Below, in pieces: positions 1-6,978 of a DNA stretch of 64,000 nt; positions within the stretch are counted from its first letter, which is position 1, and the number at the start of each line of letters is the position of its first letter. The stretch lies in contig NZ_APNG01000002.1 in NCBI RefSeq assembly GCF_040361255.1, forward strand, positions 1-64,000. The letters run 5' to 3'. A program made the translations under genes and the position numbers. This DNA comes from Salinisphaera sp040361255 (GTDB lineage Bacteria > Pseudomonadota > Gammaproteobacteria > Nevskiales > Salinisphaeraceae). The notes under the pieces are model-generated. The model was not told the DNA's origin. It saw nothing but the letters and a program-made list of their open reading frames with translations, and did not search any database.

Positions 1-385
1 TGAGAGAAGTTTAGCCGGTGGGAGCGTTTTCACACAGCCTGGGCCGATAGCAGACGCAATCGGGGCGGCTTGTCTTTCTTCGGAGATGACCCACTGCCGG
101 GCCTAAACGGACGTGCTTCGGGGGCGCGGCGTCTTCGGGGTCCGACTGTCGACGCTGCAATGCACGCGCTTGCGAGCGCGCATGTCGCGGGTGCGCCGCA
201 ACCGCCGCCGTGCCGGTCTAGACCTGAGGCGGCTGCGCGTAACGGGCTGCTATGCAACCGGGTCGGTCATAGGCGCCGGGGTATCCGAGTGGGCCTATGC
301 ACACCATAGGCGGCACGCCCTGCCCTGTGTGTCGAGCTTTCGACAGCGATAGGGCCACGCCCGGCGCAAAATGCCGAATAGGCGA
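1..385. other. No supported gene at left edge
   Basis: Open frames exist on both strands, but they are arginine- and proline-rich translations typical of non-coding frames in GC-rich DNA. I see no ribosome binding site, domain motif or RNA fold that I would defend. Confidence 0.5.
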
Positions 386-655
386 TCAGATGCCGTAGGC
401 GGCTTCTGACATACGGTCCACAAAGCCTTCTCCGTCGAAGCTGCGCACCATGCCCCGGCTGTCGAAAAATTCGTCCAGCTCCTGCTCGGACCAATCGCCC
501 TCGAAGTTGAACCAGCGCAGCACTTTCTCCTACTCGACGATGCCGCGCCGAAGCGTGCTGTACTCCCCTTTCTCGAAGGCATCTTCCATCACCATCATCA
601 CGCGCTCGAGTTTCAGTGCTTTTCGATAGTTCTTGTCGGTTAGAAATCGGATCAT
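386..655 (-). pseudogene. Small hypothetical protein interrupted by an in-frame TAG
   Basis: The frame starts at the ATG at 655 and encodes 41 residues rich in charged helix-forming amino acids (MIRFLTDKNYRKALKLERVM at the start). It meets a TAG at 530-532. The same frame then continues for another 47 residues (starting EKVLRWFNFEGDWSEQELDE) to a TGA at 386. Amino-acid composition on both sides of the stop is protein-like and similar, so this looks like one 89-codon gene broken by a single nonsense change. I do not recognise the family. It could be a recent pseudogene, a sequencing error, or less likely a readthrough or suppressed stop. Confidence 0.55.
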
Positions 656-955
656 GTAACCCGCGTGCTCCCTCGTTTTGACGCGGATGTGATTGCGCTG
701 TGCCGCCGTGCGGCGATTGCTCTGCCGTGGGCTGCCCAAGGGTTATCAGGTCGGTGTGGAACCGCCTGCCGGGGCTCGAGGGTGAAATGACGATGGGCGT
801 TTTGAGTACGGGTCGCGGCACGGGCCGCACCGATCAAGCCCGCTCGATGCTATATGCGGTCAGGCTATTGGCAACCGCTGCGACACGAAACCCGCGTCTG
901 TGTGACGCGGGTGTCACCACCCCACCGGCGAACCGCCCTACCCGGCGAACGGGCC

Positions 956-2002
956 TCACGGATTGGCGATACGCTCGGTCAGTTCGCGGGACAGATCCTG
1001 AGCGCGGGTGATCTGTTCGCTTGTCATCCGGCTTTCGAGTTCGTCGCGCAGCCCGCTTTGTGTCGCCCCGGTGGCGACGACGTTGGCCCAGGCATAGCTG
1101 CGGATGTAGTCGCGTGGCATCCCGGTTCCCTTCAGGTAGAGCCATGCCAGGCTGGTCTGTGCGGTGCTGTAACCGTCATTGGCGGCCTTTTCGAGCCAGC
1201 GTGCGCCTTCGTCGTAATCGCGCCATACCGGCTTGCTGTTGACCATCGACGTGCCCAGCTCATAGGCGGCCTCGGTATCGCCACCTTCGGCGGCGCGGGT
1301 GAGCCATTTGCGTGATTCGGATTTGTTCTCGGGTACGCCATACCCGATCTCGTACAGTCCCCCGAGTTCGGCGGCGGCGCGGGCGTTCCCCTGCCGTGCG
1401 GCACGCTCGAACCACTGCGCGGCCTTGTTGATTTTGTCGTCGGCCATGCGCACCTGGGCGAGATACAGATTGCCCAAGCGCAAACCGGCGAGCGTGATGC
1501 CGGTGTCCCAGGCTTGCTCAAAGAGCTGGTAGGCCCGCTCGTCGTTCTTCTCGATCCGCACGCCGTCACGCTCGATGACTTCTGAGTAGTCACGCGTGTA
1601 CGCCCACTCGTCCATCAAGCCATTGGTCTGATAGGGCGCGTGGAGCTGCGCCAGCAGCAACAGGGCCGGGCCGTACCCCTGCGCGGCGCCAGCTTCGTAC
1701 TGTCGAATCATGACCGCCATGTTCTTGGGCGGGCCGTACTGTGCCCGCGCGCCCATCACGGTCTGGGCGCGGGCGACCCCGGCGTTGGCGAGCACGTGAA
1801 TCAACGGGCGATAGACGGGCTCGAACGGCGGCCAGTACAGATCCGGGGGCGTGTAATAGGTCGAGCCGGTTCTGCTATCGACCTGGTAGGCAGTATCGAC
1901 CAATCGCTGGGCGGTATAGCCGAGCCGCTGGTAGGTGGCGGCGGTCGCCAATACGACGGCCAGACCGGCGATCCCGGCTGTGATGGCGATAGCGCGCCGC
2001 AT
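956..2002 (-). CDS. Sel1-repeat (TPR-like) protein, membrane-anchored or exported
   Basis: The protein has 348 residues. A single hydrophobic segment at about residues 5-24 is a signal anchor or signal peptide. From about residue 95 the protein is made of Sel1-like repeats with the usual alanine/glycine pattern, for example units containing WFERAARQGNARAAAELGGL and WLTRAAEGGDTEAAYELG. Sel1 repeats form alpha-solenoid scaffolds that bind other proteins. Such genes are common in accessory regions, and the binding partner cannot be predicted. The gene stands alone; its neighbour upstream on the same strand begins about 100 bp away. The start at 2002 places the hydrophobic segment at the N-terminus as expected. 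Confidence 0.85.
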   Translation of the reverse strand: MRRAIAITAGIAGLAVVLATAATYQRLGYTAQRLVDTAYQVDSRTGSTYYTPPDLYWPPFEPVYRPLIHVLANAGVARAQTVMGARAQYGPPKNMAVMIRQYEAGAAQGYGPALLLLAQLHAPYQTNGLMDEWAYTRDYSEVIERDGVRIEKNDERAYQLFEQAWDTGITLAGLRLGNLYLAQVRMADDKINKAAQWFERAARQGNARAAAELGGLYEIGYGVPENKSESRKWLTRAAEGGDTEAAYELGTSMVNSKPVWRDYDEGARWLEKAANDGYSTAQTSLAWLYLKGTGMPRDYIRSYAWANVVATGATQSGLRDELESRMTSEQITRAQDLSRELTERIANP

Positions 2003-2109
2003 AACGTCCCCTGTTCGTGATTCGGTTCAAGCCGGTGAAAAATAGCGGCCCATCGCGCTAATCCTTTCACCTGCTTTTCAGGTGCTCTCGCATTGGCGGC
2101 GCTCTCGCG

Positions 2110-2559
2110 TCACTGGCTGCGGACACGTTCGCTGTAGGCGGTGAGCAGCTGCGTCTGGAAGTCGATGGCGTCTTCGAGCGCGTGGGTGAGCGTGATGCGC
2201 GGGTGATCGCTGGGCGAGCCGGGGTAGCAGTTGAGTTCGATGATCGGATCGCCTGACCAATCTGCCGAGGCGCACAGCGCGCCGTCATTCGACTGCGTGG
2301 TGCGCAAGCCGTGGGCAATGGTCTGGGTCAGCGTGGTCGCGCCCGGCTGCGTGTGCGGCTTCAAGGCGGTGTCGATGCAGCCTTGCAGCGCGATACACAG
2401 GGCTTGGAATGTGCCGTTGTCGAGCACGAACGCGGGGCCGTCCTGATCGACACGCAGCAGCCAGCAGTCGGGCTGGTTGGTGGCGCATAGACTCAGCGCG
2501 GCGTGGTCGAAGACCGTCCCGACGCATTCTTCGGTTGCCTGGATCGCTTGCGGTATCAC
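2110..2559 (-). CDS. Hypothetical protein (149 aa), third gene of a tiny overlapping operon
   Basis: The start codon is GTG at 2559, which overlaps the TGA of the preceding 21-codon frame (GTGA). The 149-residue product is acidic, has about seven cysteines and no membrane segment or signal peptide. The composition is that of a soluble folded protein, but I do not recognise a family. Overlap with the two upstream frames suggests translational coupling. Confidence 0.6.
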   Translation of the reverse strand: MIPQAIQATEECVGTVFDHAALSLCATNQPDCWLLRVDQDGPAFVLDNGTFQALCIALQGCIDTALKPHTQPGATTLTQTIAHGLRTTQSNDGALCASADWSGDPIIELNCYPGSPSDHPRITLTHALEDAIDFQTQLLTAYSERVRSQ

Positions 2560-2621
2560 CTGCCCATCTCCCCCTTGGGCGTGTGCTCTAGCCCAAATGC
2601 CTGTCGTGTTTCGTGTGTCAT
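2556..2621 (-). CDS. 21-residue frame linking two overlapping genes
   Basis: ATG at 2621 overlaps the TGA of the upstream 59-aa gene (TGATG), and its own TGA overlaps the GTG of the 149-aa gene (GTGA). It could be a coupling peptide. Alternatively it could be an N-terminal part of the downstream protein shifted by a frameshift. No homology can be claimed for so short a peptide. Confidence 0.3.
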   Translation of the reverse strand: MTHETRQAFGLEHTPKGEMGR

Positions 2622-2800
2622 CACAGCCCGCCCGGCCCGCGATGTTGCCATGCCTCGATGCGGCGGATGATCCGATCGAGCGAGTCGGCTTCGCTGGGGC
2701 TGATGTCGCGTACCTGCGTCGCCAGGCTGATCAGCGCTCGCTTGCCTGAATCGGCAACGGCCTTGCGCGCCTTGAGCCGTTCGCGCTTGTGGGGCTTCAT
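2621..2800 (-). CDS. 59-aa basic hypothetical protein
   Basis: The frame runs from ATG at 2800 to TGA at 2621. The N-terminal 25 residues are strongly basic (MKPHKRERLKARKAVADSGK), followed by an amphipathic helix with alternating acidic and basic residues (near IRRIEAW). This layout fits a small nucleic-acid-binding or ribosome-associated protein, but that is only a guess. Its stop overlaps the next start, so it heads a three-frame operon. Confidence 0.5.
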   Translation of the reverse strand: MKPHKRERLKARKAVADSGKRALISLATQVRDISPSEADSLDRIIRRIEAWQHRGPGGL

Positions 2801-3718
2801 GCCGCGCCTTCACAGGCGGCGCTGTCGTGTGCCTGTTCGGCGCGCTACTCAATTGCGGGGGATGGTCGATCCGACAACGGCTGTCGCCTGAGACAGGCGC
2901 GCTCGAATCGCGTTCGTGACCGCTAGAGGCCACAGTCTCGCGTGGTGTGTCGCGGGTGGTCATCGAATGCGACGCTCCGCGCGGGTGACGCTGTGTTTAC
3001 TGGGTGCACGTGGCGGCACTGGCTTGGGGCTACGTCTATAGGGCTTGCATTGATGCTCTTCGCAAAGCTTGGTGTCGGAACCGTACGTACCGCGTGGTGA
3101 TGCGGCTGTAACGTGCGTGCCGCGGTGGATCCGAGGACTGCGACCGACGTGGACGCACGGCGCCCGGCAATGCGCCTGACCCGGCCCGTGCGATGCGCTA
3201 TGGGACGCGATGTAACGGTGGCGTCGATACTGTGAACGCAGTGCGTGGTGATGGCGCTGCGTGTACTGCGTGGTTGGCGTGAATGCTCGCGCAATGGGGC
3301 TTTGTGTGCAGCGTGGCTGTTGGCGCTTTGCGTACTGCGTGAGTGTTGGCTCTGCGTGTATTGGCTCAACGTCAGCGAGGCGCTGTGCGCCGTTCTAAGC
3401 TTTTATCTCGGGGCGCGCCGATCAGCACGCGTGTTGGCACGCCATCGCAGGATAAGGCGCTTGTGCGTGCCTCAGACGTGCATTGAGCAGGCTGCCCCTC
3501 GTGCCTCGCATCATCGCGCTATCGGCTGGACGGCTCGCGTAGCACGAACTGAGTGCGGTTGCCGCGTGGGCTGCGTGCGATCGGGTGCCGCTCTACCTGC
3601 TGCCCTCGCAGCTCGGCATTGAGCCTCGTTCCTCGATCCATGGTTCTGCTGCGAGTGTCGGGTGAGCTTGCTGCTACCCGCGAGAAGGCGGGTGCTGAGG
3701 GGCATGGTGCTCTCGCGG
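2801..3718. other. Gene-poor stretch with strong G/T strand bias
   Basis: No frame here gives a credible protein. From about 2990 to 3380 the plus strand is unusually rich in G and T, with many short words built from GCGTG, TGGC and TGTG, so that opposite-strand frames become Ser/His/Thr/Arg-rich low complexity. This looks like degenerated or strand-biased DNA. I see no hairpin array or RNA gene. Confidence 0.45.
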
Positions 3719-4171
3719 CTAAGCGACGCCTGTGGCTACGAGATACGCGTGGTTGATCTCGGGTCCAGCGAACACCATCAGCAGCGAAGACGCGACGAGG
3801 TAAGGCCCAAACGGCTGCGGCGTGTCGCGGCTCGCCCTGCGGGTGAGGATCTGGGCAGTGCCAACAGCGAAGGCTGCCGTGGCACCGATGAATATCACGC
3901 CGGGTATCGCCGTCCATCCGAGCCATGCCCCGACCATCGCGACGGACTTGAGGTCTCCGTACCCCAAGCCCTGCTGATCGCTTACTAGCTCGAACCCGTT
4001 GGCGATAACCCAGAGCACGCCGTACCCGGCGATCGCCCCACTCGCTCTTCTCACGCTTGAGGCTTTTCGGTGCTCAGCCATGAACTTTTCGGCCCGCGTC
4101 TCGGCGATCCGGAGGAGTCGCTCACGCTCGAGCAGGATCTGCCGAACCATCGGCCGGATATTTGCTTCCAT
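3719..4171 (-). CDS. Truncated or chimeric prepilin peptidase-like protein (A24 family C-terminal half)
   Basis: Residues from about 45 to the end match the C-terminal half of type IV prepilin peptidases (PilD/GspO). The second catalytic aspartate motif is present as GLGYGDLKSVAMVGAWLGW, and so is the conserved PFGPYL loop with its hydrophobic helices. The part that carries the first catalytic aspartate and the zinc-binding N-terminal domain of PilD is missing. In its place is a charged coiled-coil-like segment (near LLERERLLRIAETRAEKFMA). A24 enzymes need both aspartates, so this product is probably inactive as a peptidase unless it acts with a partner. ATG at 4171 has AAGG nine bases upstream; a GTG at 4180 is the alternative start. 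An inverted-repeat array lies directly upstream. Confidence 0.6.
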   Translation of the reverse strand: MEANIRPMVRQILLERERLLRIAETRAEKFMAEHRKASSVRRASGAIAGYGVLWVIANGFELVSDQQGLGYGDLKSVAMVGAWLGWTAIPGVIFIGATAAFAVGTAQILTRRASRDTPQPFGPYLVASSLLMVFAGPEINHAYLVATGVA

Positions 4172-4209
4172 CGATTTCACCCTTCTGGCCCTATTAGAGG
4201 GATTTTCGA

Positions 4210-4623
4210 CCCCCTTCTGTGAGCCATAGGGATCGCTGCCTCTGACCGCTTCGCAAACGCGACGAAGGGGTCAGAAGGGGGGTCAATCTCCCTTATATGG
4301 CTGACGGAAGGGTGTCGTTTTGAACGTGTTTTTGAGCAGATTTGCACCCTTTGGTGAGCCATATAAGGGAAAACGCCCCCCTTTGGTTCTGAGCGGAGAT
4401 CATTCGCACTGTGCCCAGGTGACGGTAATGGAAGGGGGGCTTCTGGCCGTATATGGCTGACCAAAGGGTCTTAATCGGTTCGCCCGTTTGGCCTGAATTG
4501 CCACCCTTTGGTGAGCCATATAGGCACTTGGCACCCCTTCCGTCCTCACGGACTCTTCGTGTCGCTTGGGGCCGCAGGGCTGGAAGGGGGGCTTCTGGCC
4601 TTATATGGCGAACCAAAGGGGTC
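4210..4623. repeat. Array of six alternating-orientation ~22-bp repeats forming two large hairpins
   Basis: Copies of a unit like CCTTATATGGCTNACCAAAG lie at about 4210-4232 (+), 4291-4314 (-), 4345-4369 (+), 4449-4469 (-), 4501-4524 (+) and 4600-4621 (-). Orientation is given relative to the reverse complement, which begins CCCTTTGGTGAGCCATATA. The second and third copies pair with a loop of about 30 nt, and so do the fourth and fifth. The period is about 155 bp. The 4431-4469 and 4583-4621 segments are nearly identical over 37 bp. Candidates are binding sites of a plasmid replication or partition protein, or a regulatory array for the gene starting at 4171. Confidence 0.7.
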
Positions 4624-4799
4624 ATTTATTCCTGGGCTGAACCGAACGATTGGGAAGGTATCAGTCCGTTCATCCAAGCCACGTCGACCTTTCGACTGCC
4701 GAAGATCCGGCTGGCGACAAGCACCGCATGGCGGCGGTGGCCTCGTACGGCCTGGCCGCTCGGGATTCGCCTGTTCGGGCAGCATGGCGATCGGGTCAC

Positions 4800-4971
4800 A
4801 CTCTAGTGCGACACGCGTGCTACCCCACTGATCTACCGTCGCCTCTTTATCAGGAAGTGAACTCTAGTGGCACTAGAGTGCGACACGCGTGCGACAGGCG
4901 GATCCGCACGTCTGCGCCGTCCCGTTTCGGCCCCGCCCTGTCGCACTAGAGTGCGACTGCAGTGCGACAGC
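4800..4971. promoter_or_regulatory. Palindromic AGTGCGAC repeats upstream of parM-like gene (candidate partition site/operator)
   Basis: Three related blocks occur at 4800-4820, 4861-4898 and 4938-4970. The word CTAGWGTGCGACACGCGTGC is shared by the first two. The middle block contains the perfect palindrome ACTCTAGTGGCACTAGAGT (4861-4879). The third contains TCGCACT-AG-AGTGCGA, nested in a longer inverted repeat with CTGTCGCACT/AGTGCGACAG arms. Actin-type plasmid partition systems carry such iterons (parC) just upstream of parM, where the adaptor ParR binds and also represses. The position about 110 bp before the actin-like start fits, but no parR is seen. Confidence 0.5.
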
Positions 4972-5061
4972 AGTTTCCTCGACATTCCCTGAGCCCATCT
5001 CGACTTACCGTTTGTTCGCTCTGACGTCGTCTCTAAGGAGGCCGACACGTGTCCAGATCGA

Positions 5062-6258
5062 CTATTTAAGGAACGAGATATGTATTTCATGGGCCTCGAT
5101 GTTGGCTATTCGAACCTGAAGGTGGCGGGTGGTGCGGCTCGCAACATGACGATTCATGAGCGATTGCCGGCCGGCGCCGGACCCGCGGCTGATCTGGATG
5201 AATCGCTCGGCGGCAACCAGACCAGCGGTGTTGATGTCGACGTGAGAGGTCAGAGCTGGGTCGCCGGTGTCGAACCAAGCGGGTTTGCTTCCCCCAGAGA
5301 GAAATCCATTCCGACTACACGGCGACTTGTTCACGCCGATGCCGAGTGTGCTGATCGGAGTGTGGTAATCGAGACTGGCGTGCGGGCGATGCCAGTTATA
5401 GTCATGCAGCCAGTGCGGCAGATGCGCCGCGCGTTGATCCGCATTCTCGTAGGCGCGGGCATACGCCCACTCGTGGAGCGCCGTTTGGATCAGCCGCTCG
5501 GCCTTGCCGTTGGTGCGCGGACGGTACGGCTGCGTTCTTCGGTGTTTGAGCCCGAGTCGGCGACACGCCTTGGCAAACACATGTGAGCGATAGCAGGCGC
5601 CATTGTCGGTGAGCACGCGATCAAAGGGCACGCCCAGGCGTCGGTAGTATCGCAAGGCCGCGATCAGCGCCGCCACGGCGCTGACGCCCTTTTCTTTGGG
5701 CCAGATCGTGGCATGGCTGACGCGGCTGTGGTCGTCGATCGCCCTATGCACATAATCCCAGCCGGCACCCCGTGAGCGGCCGGCCTGCCGATCGCCGGTC
5801 ATGCGATGGCCGGGGCGCTTGAAGCGGCCGAGTTTCTTGATGTCGAGATGCAGCAGGTCACCGGGGGCCTCGTGGGTATAGCGCTGGATCGGCGGCGCCG
5901 GATCGAGCACGGACAGCCGGTTCAGGCCGGCCCGCTGAAGCACGCGTGCAACCGTGGTCACCGGCACATCGACCTCGCCACTGATCGCGCGATAGATACG
6001 GCGCTCACGCCGCAAGGCTACGATCCGTTGCTGGGTCACCGCCGACAGCTGATGCGGGCAACGGGCCGGGCGTGAACTGCGTTCATGCAGGCCTGCTTGT
6101 CCTTGCGCCCGGTATCGAGAAAGCCACTTGTAGGCTGTTCGCGGACTTACGCCCATCGCTTGCGCCGCCTCGATGGGTCGCAAGCCGTCCTCCCGGATCC
6201 GGCGGACCAGCAGGGCTCGACCATGAACGGTCAGACGCGCATTCTTGTGCGTGTTCAT
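5062..6258 (-). CDS. IS481-family transposase (DDE integrase core), stop codon lost
   Basis: ATG at 6258 begins the typical MNTHKNARLTVHGRALLVRR. An N-terminal helix-turn-helix (about residues 20-60, with the motif VSPRTAYKWLSRYR) is followed by an rve integrase core. The catalytic triad is Asp139 (in LHLDIKKLG), Asp218 (in LTDNGACY) and Glu254 (in NGKAERLIQ). Family proteins end just after the PIS.LG motif, seen here at residues 301-310. This frame instead runs on for about 90 residues into the complement of the actin-like gene, so the natural stop has been lost, probably by a small change near 5320. The core is intact and may still be active. Confidence 0.85.
   Translation of the reverse strand: MNTHKNARLTVHGRALLVRRIREDGLRPIEAAQAMGVSPRTAYKWLSRYRAQGQAGLHERSSRPARCPHQLSAVTQQRIVALRRERRIYRAISGEVDVPVTTVARVLQRAGLNRLSVLDPAPPIQRYTHEAPGDLLHLDIKKLGRFKRPGHRMTGDRQAGRSRGAGWDYVHRAIDDHSRVSHATIWPKEKGVSAVAALIAALRYYRRLGVPFDRVLTDNGACYRSHVFAKACRRLGLKHRRTQPYRPRTNGKAERLIQTALHEWAYARAYENADQRAAHLPHWLHDYNWHRPHASLDYHTPISTLGIGVNKSPCSRNGFLSGGSKPAWFDTGDPALTSHVDINTAGLVAAERFIQISRGSGAGRQSLMNRHVASRTTRHLQVRIANIEAHEIHISFLK
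5080..5290 (+). pseudogene. 5' remnant of a plasmid actin-like ATPase gene (ParM/StbA-like), cut by an IS
   Basis: ATG at 5080 follows AAGGAAC. The first residues, MYFMGLDVGYSNLKVAGG, carry the phosphate-1 loop of the actin/ParM fold (GLDxGxxNxK), and the following ~50 residues (ending near VAGVEPSGFA) continue in the style of plasmid ParM/StbA proteins. After about codon 70 the frame enters DNA that is the 3' end of an IS481-type transposase on the other strand. No continuation of the actin gene is found beyond the IS, so the insertion was accompanied by loss of the rest. The end given is approximate. Confidence 0.6.
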
Positions 6259-6345
6259 CCGGGTCACTCCTGAAGCTTGAAGGATTCGACACCCATCAGC
6301 CTCAAGGCGGTCGCCCCGGATGAACAACCCACTGAGAGATCACAG
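5290..6345 (-). mobile_element. IS481-family insertion sequence (ends estimated)
   Basis: The transposase and the break in the actin-like gene define an insertion of about 1.05 kb. I could not identify clean terminal inverted repeats or a target duplication by eye, so both ends are estimates from where transposase homology stops and where the actin-like frame stops. Imperfect direct similarity between the sequences near 5288-5300 and 6330-6345 may mark the junctions. Confidence 0.45.
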
Positions 6346-6367
6346 CTAGGCGTTCCAGTTTCGGCCA

Positions 6368-6737
6368 GGAATCTGTCGTTGTTAGTGGAACCCCGGCCCG
6401 CATGCTGCACGGAATGTGTCGTTGTTAGCATGGTGCTAGAACTAGAATTCGCGCTTTAAGTTGTTGATTTTAAGACGCAACTCACATCGGAATTCGCGTC
6501 TGTCGCTCAACACGGAATCTGTCGTTGTTAGACTCCTCACAGGCACTGCGAAGCCCTGATTAGGTTGCTGATTATAAAGCGGATGTACAGCGCCATTTGG
6601 CGGGCTTGAGCCGACCCGGAATCTGTCGTTGTTACGTCGATGGCCGCACTGGTGGGTCGCGAATAAATATCAGCGGATACCGAGGCTTACATGGCCGGCG
6701 CTGAGGCGGAGTGGCAACACGGAATTTGTCGTTGTTA
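6368..6737 (+). repeat. Five 17-bp direct repeats with ~103-bp phasing
   Basis: GGAATCTGTCGTTGTTA, with one mismatch at most, occurs at 6368-6384, 6411-6427, 6514-6530, 6618-6634 and 6721-6737, all on the plus strand. Start-to-start spacings are 43, 103, 104 and 103 bp. Three copies are preceded by CAC. Between copies three, four and five there are short A/T-rich words at similar distances. The regular spacing is close to ten helical turns and suggests sites for a DNA-binding protein lying on one face of the helix. Transposon-end (TniA/TnsB-type) sites or plasmid iterons are the main options. Confidence 0.75.
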
Positions 6738-6918
6738 CAGCGTCTGGCATGGCTGGTGCGGGATCGCCGGACAGGGCCTACGGGCCGCTGGCGCTGCACT
6801 AGATCTATCGTGCGCTCTTCTGCCTTGGTCAATGGGAACGGTTGCCCATCTGACTGAGAAAGGCGTGCTGAATGCGGAGGAATACGAGTCACGCAAGGCC
6901 AAGTTGCTGGCCGGATAA
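6691..6918 (+). pseudogene. Remnant ending in a SHOCT motif
   Basis: The last 25 residues (VAHLTEKGVLNAEEYESRKAKLLAG) have the pattern of a SHOCT domain, the short C-terminal helix pair found at the end of many bacterial proteins. The preceding part of the frame overlaps one of the 17-bp direct repeats and does not look like protein. I therefore read it as the 3' scrap of a larger gene whose 5' end was replaced. It is followed at once by a terminator hairpin. Confidence 0.4.
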
Positions 6919-6938
6919 GGCCCTCGATCCCAGACATG

Positions 6939-6974
6939 GCGGCTGCAGCCCTTCGGGGCCGCAGCCGCTTTTTT
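6939..6974. terminator. Rho-independent terminator
   Basis: Arms GCGGCTGC (6939-6946) and GCAGCCGC (6961-6968) enclose a GC-rich loop that can itself pair, followed by six T. It lies between the convergent SHOCT remnant and the DUF945 gene. Confidence 0.75.
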
Positions 6975-6978
6975 ATGG

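Noticed and set aside
6368..6737. CRISPR array
   Set aside because: Repeats are only 17 bp, spacing is ~86 bp of non-repeat DNA (one interval only 26 bp), and no cas genes are nearby.
6368..6737. Integron attC sites
   Set aside because: Only one copy fits GTTRRRY, there are no paired R''/L'' arms, and there is no integron integrase.
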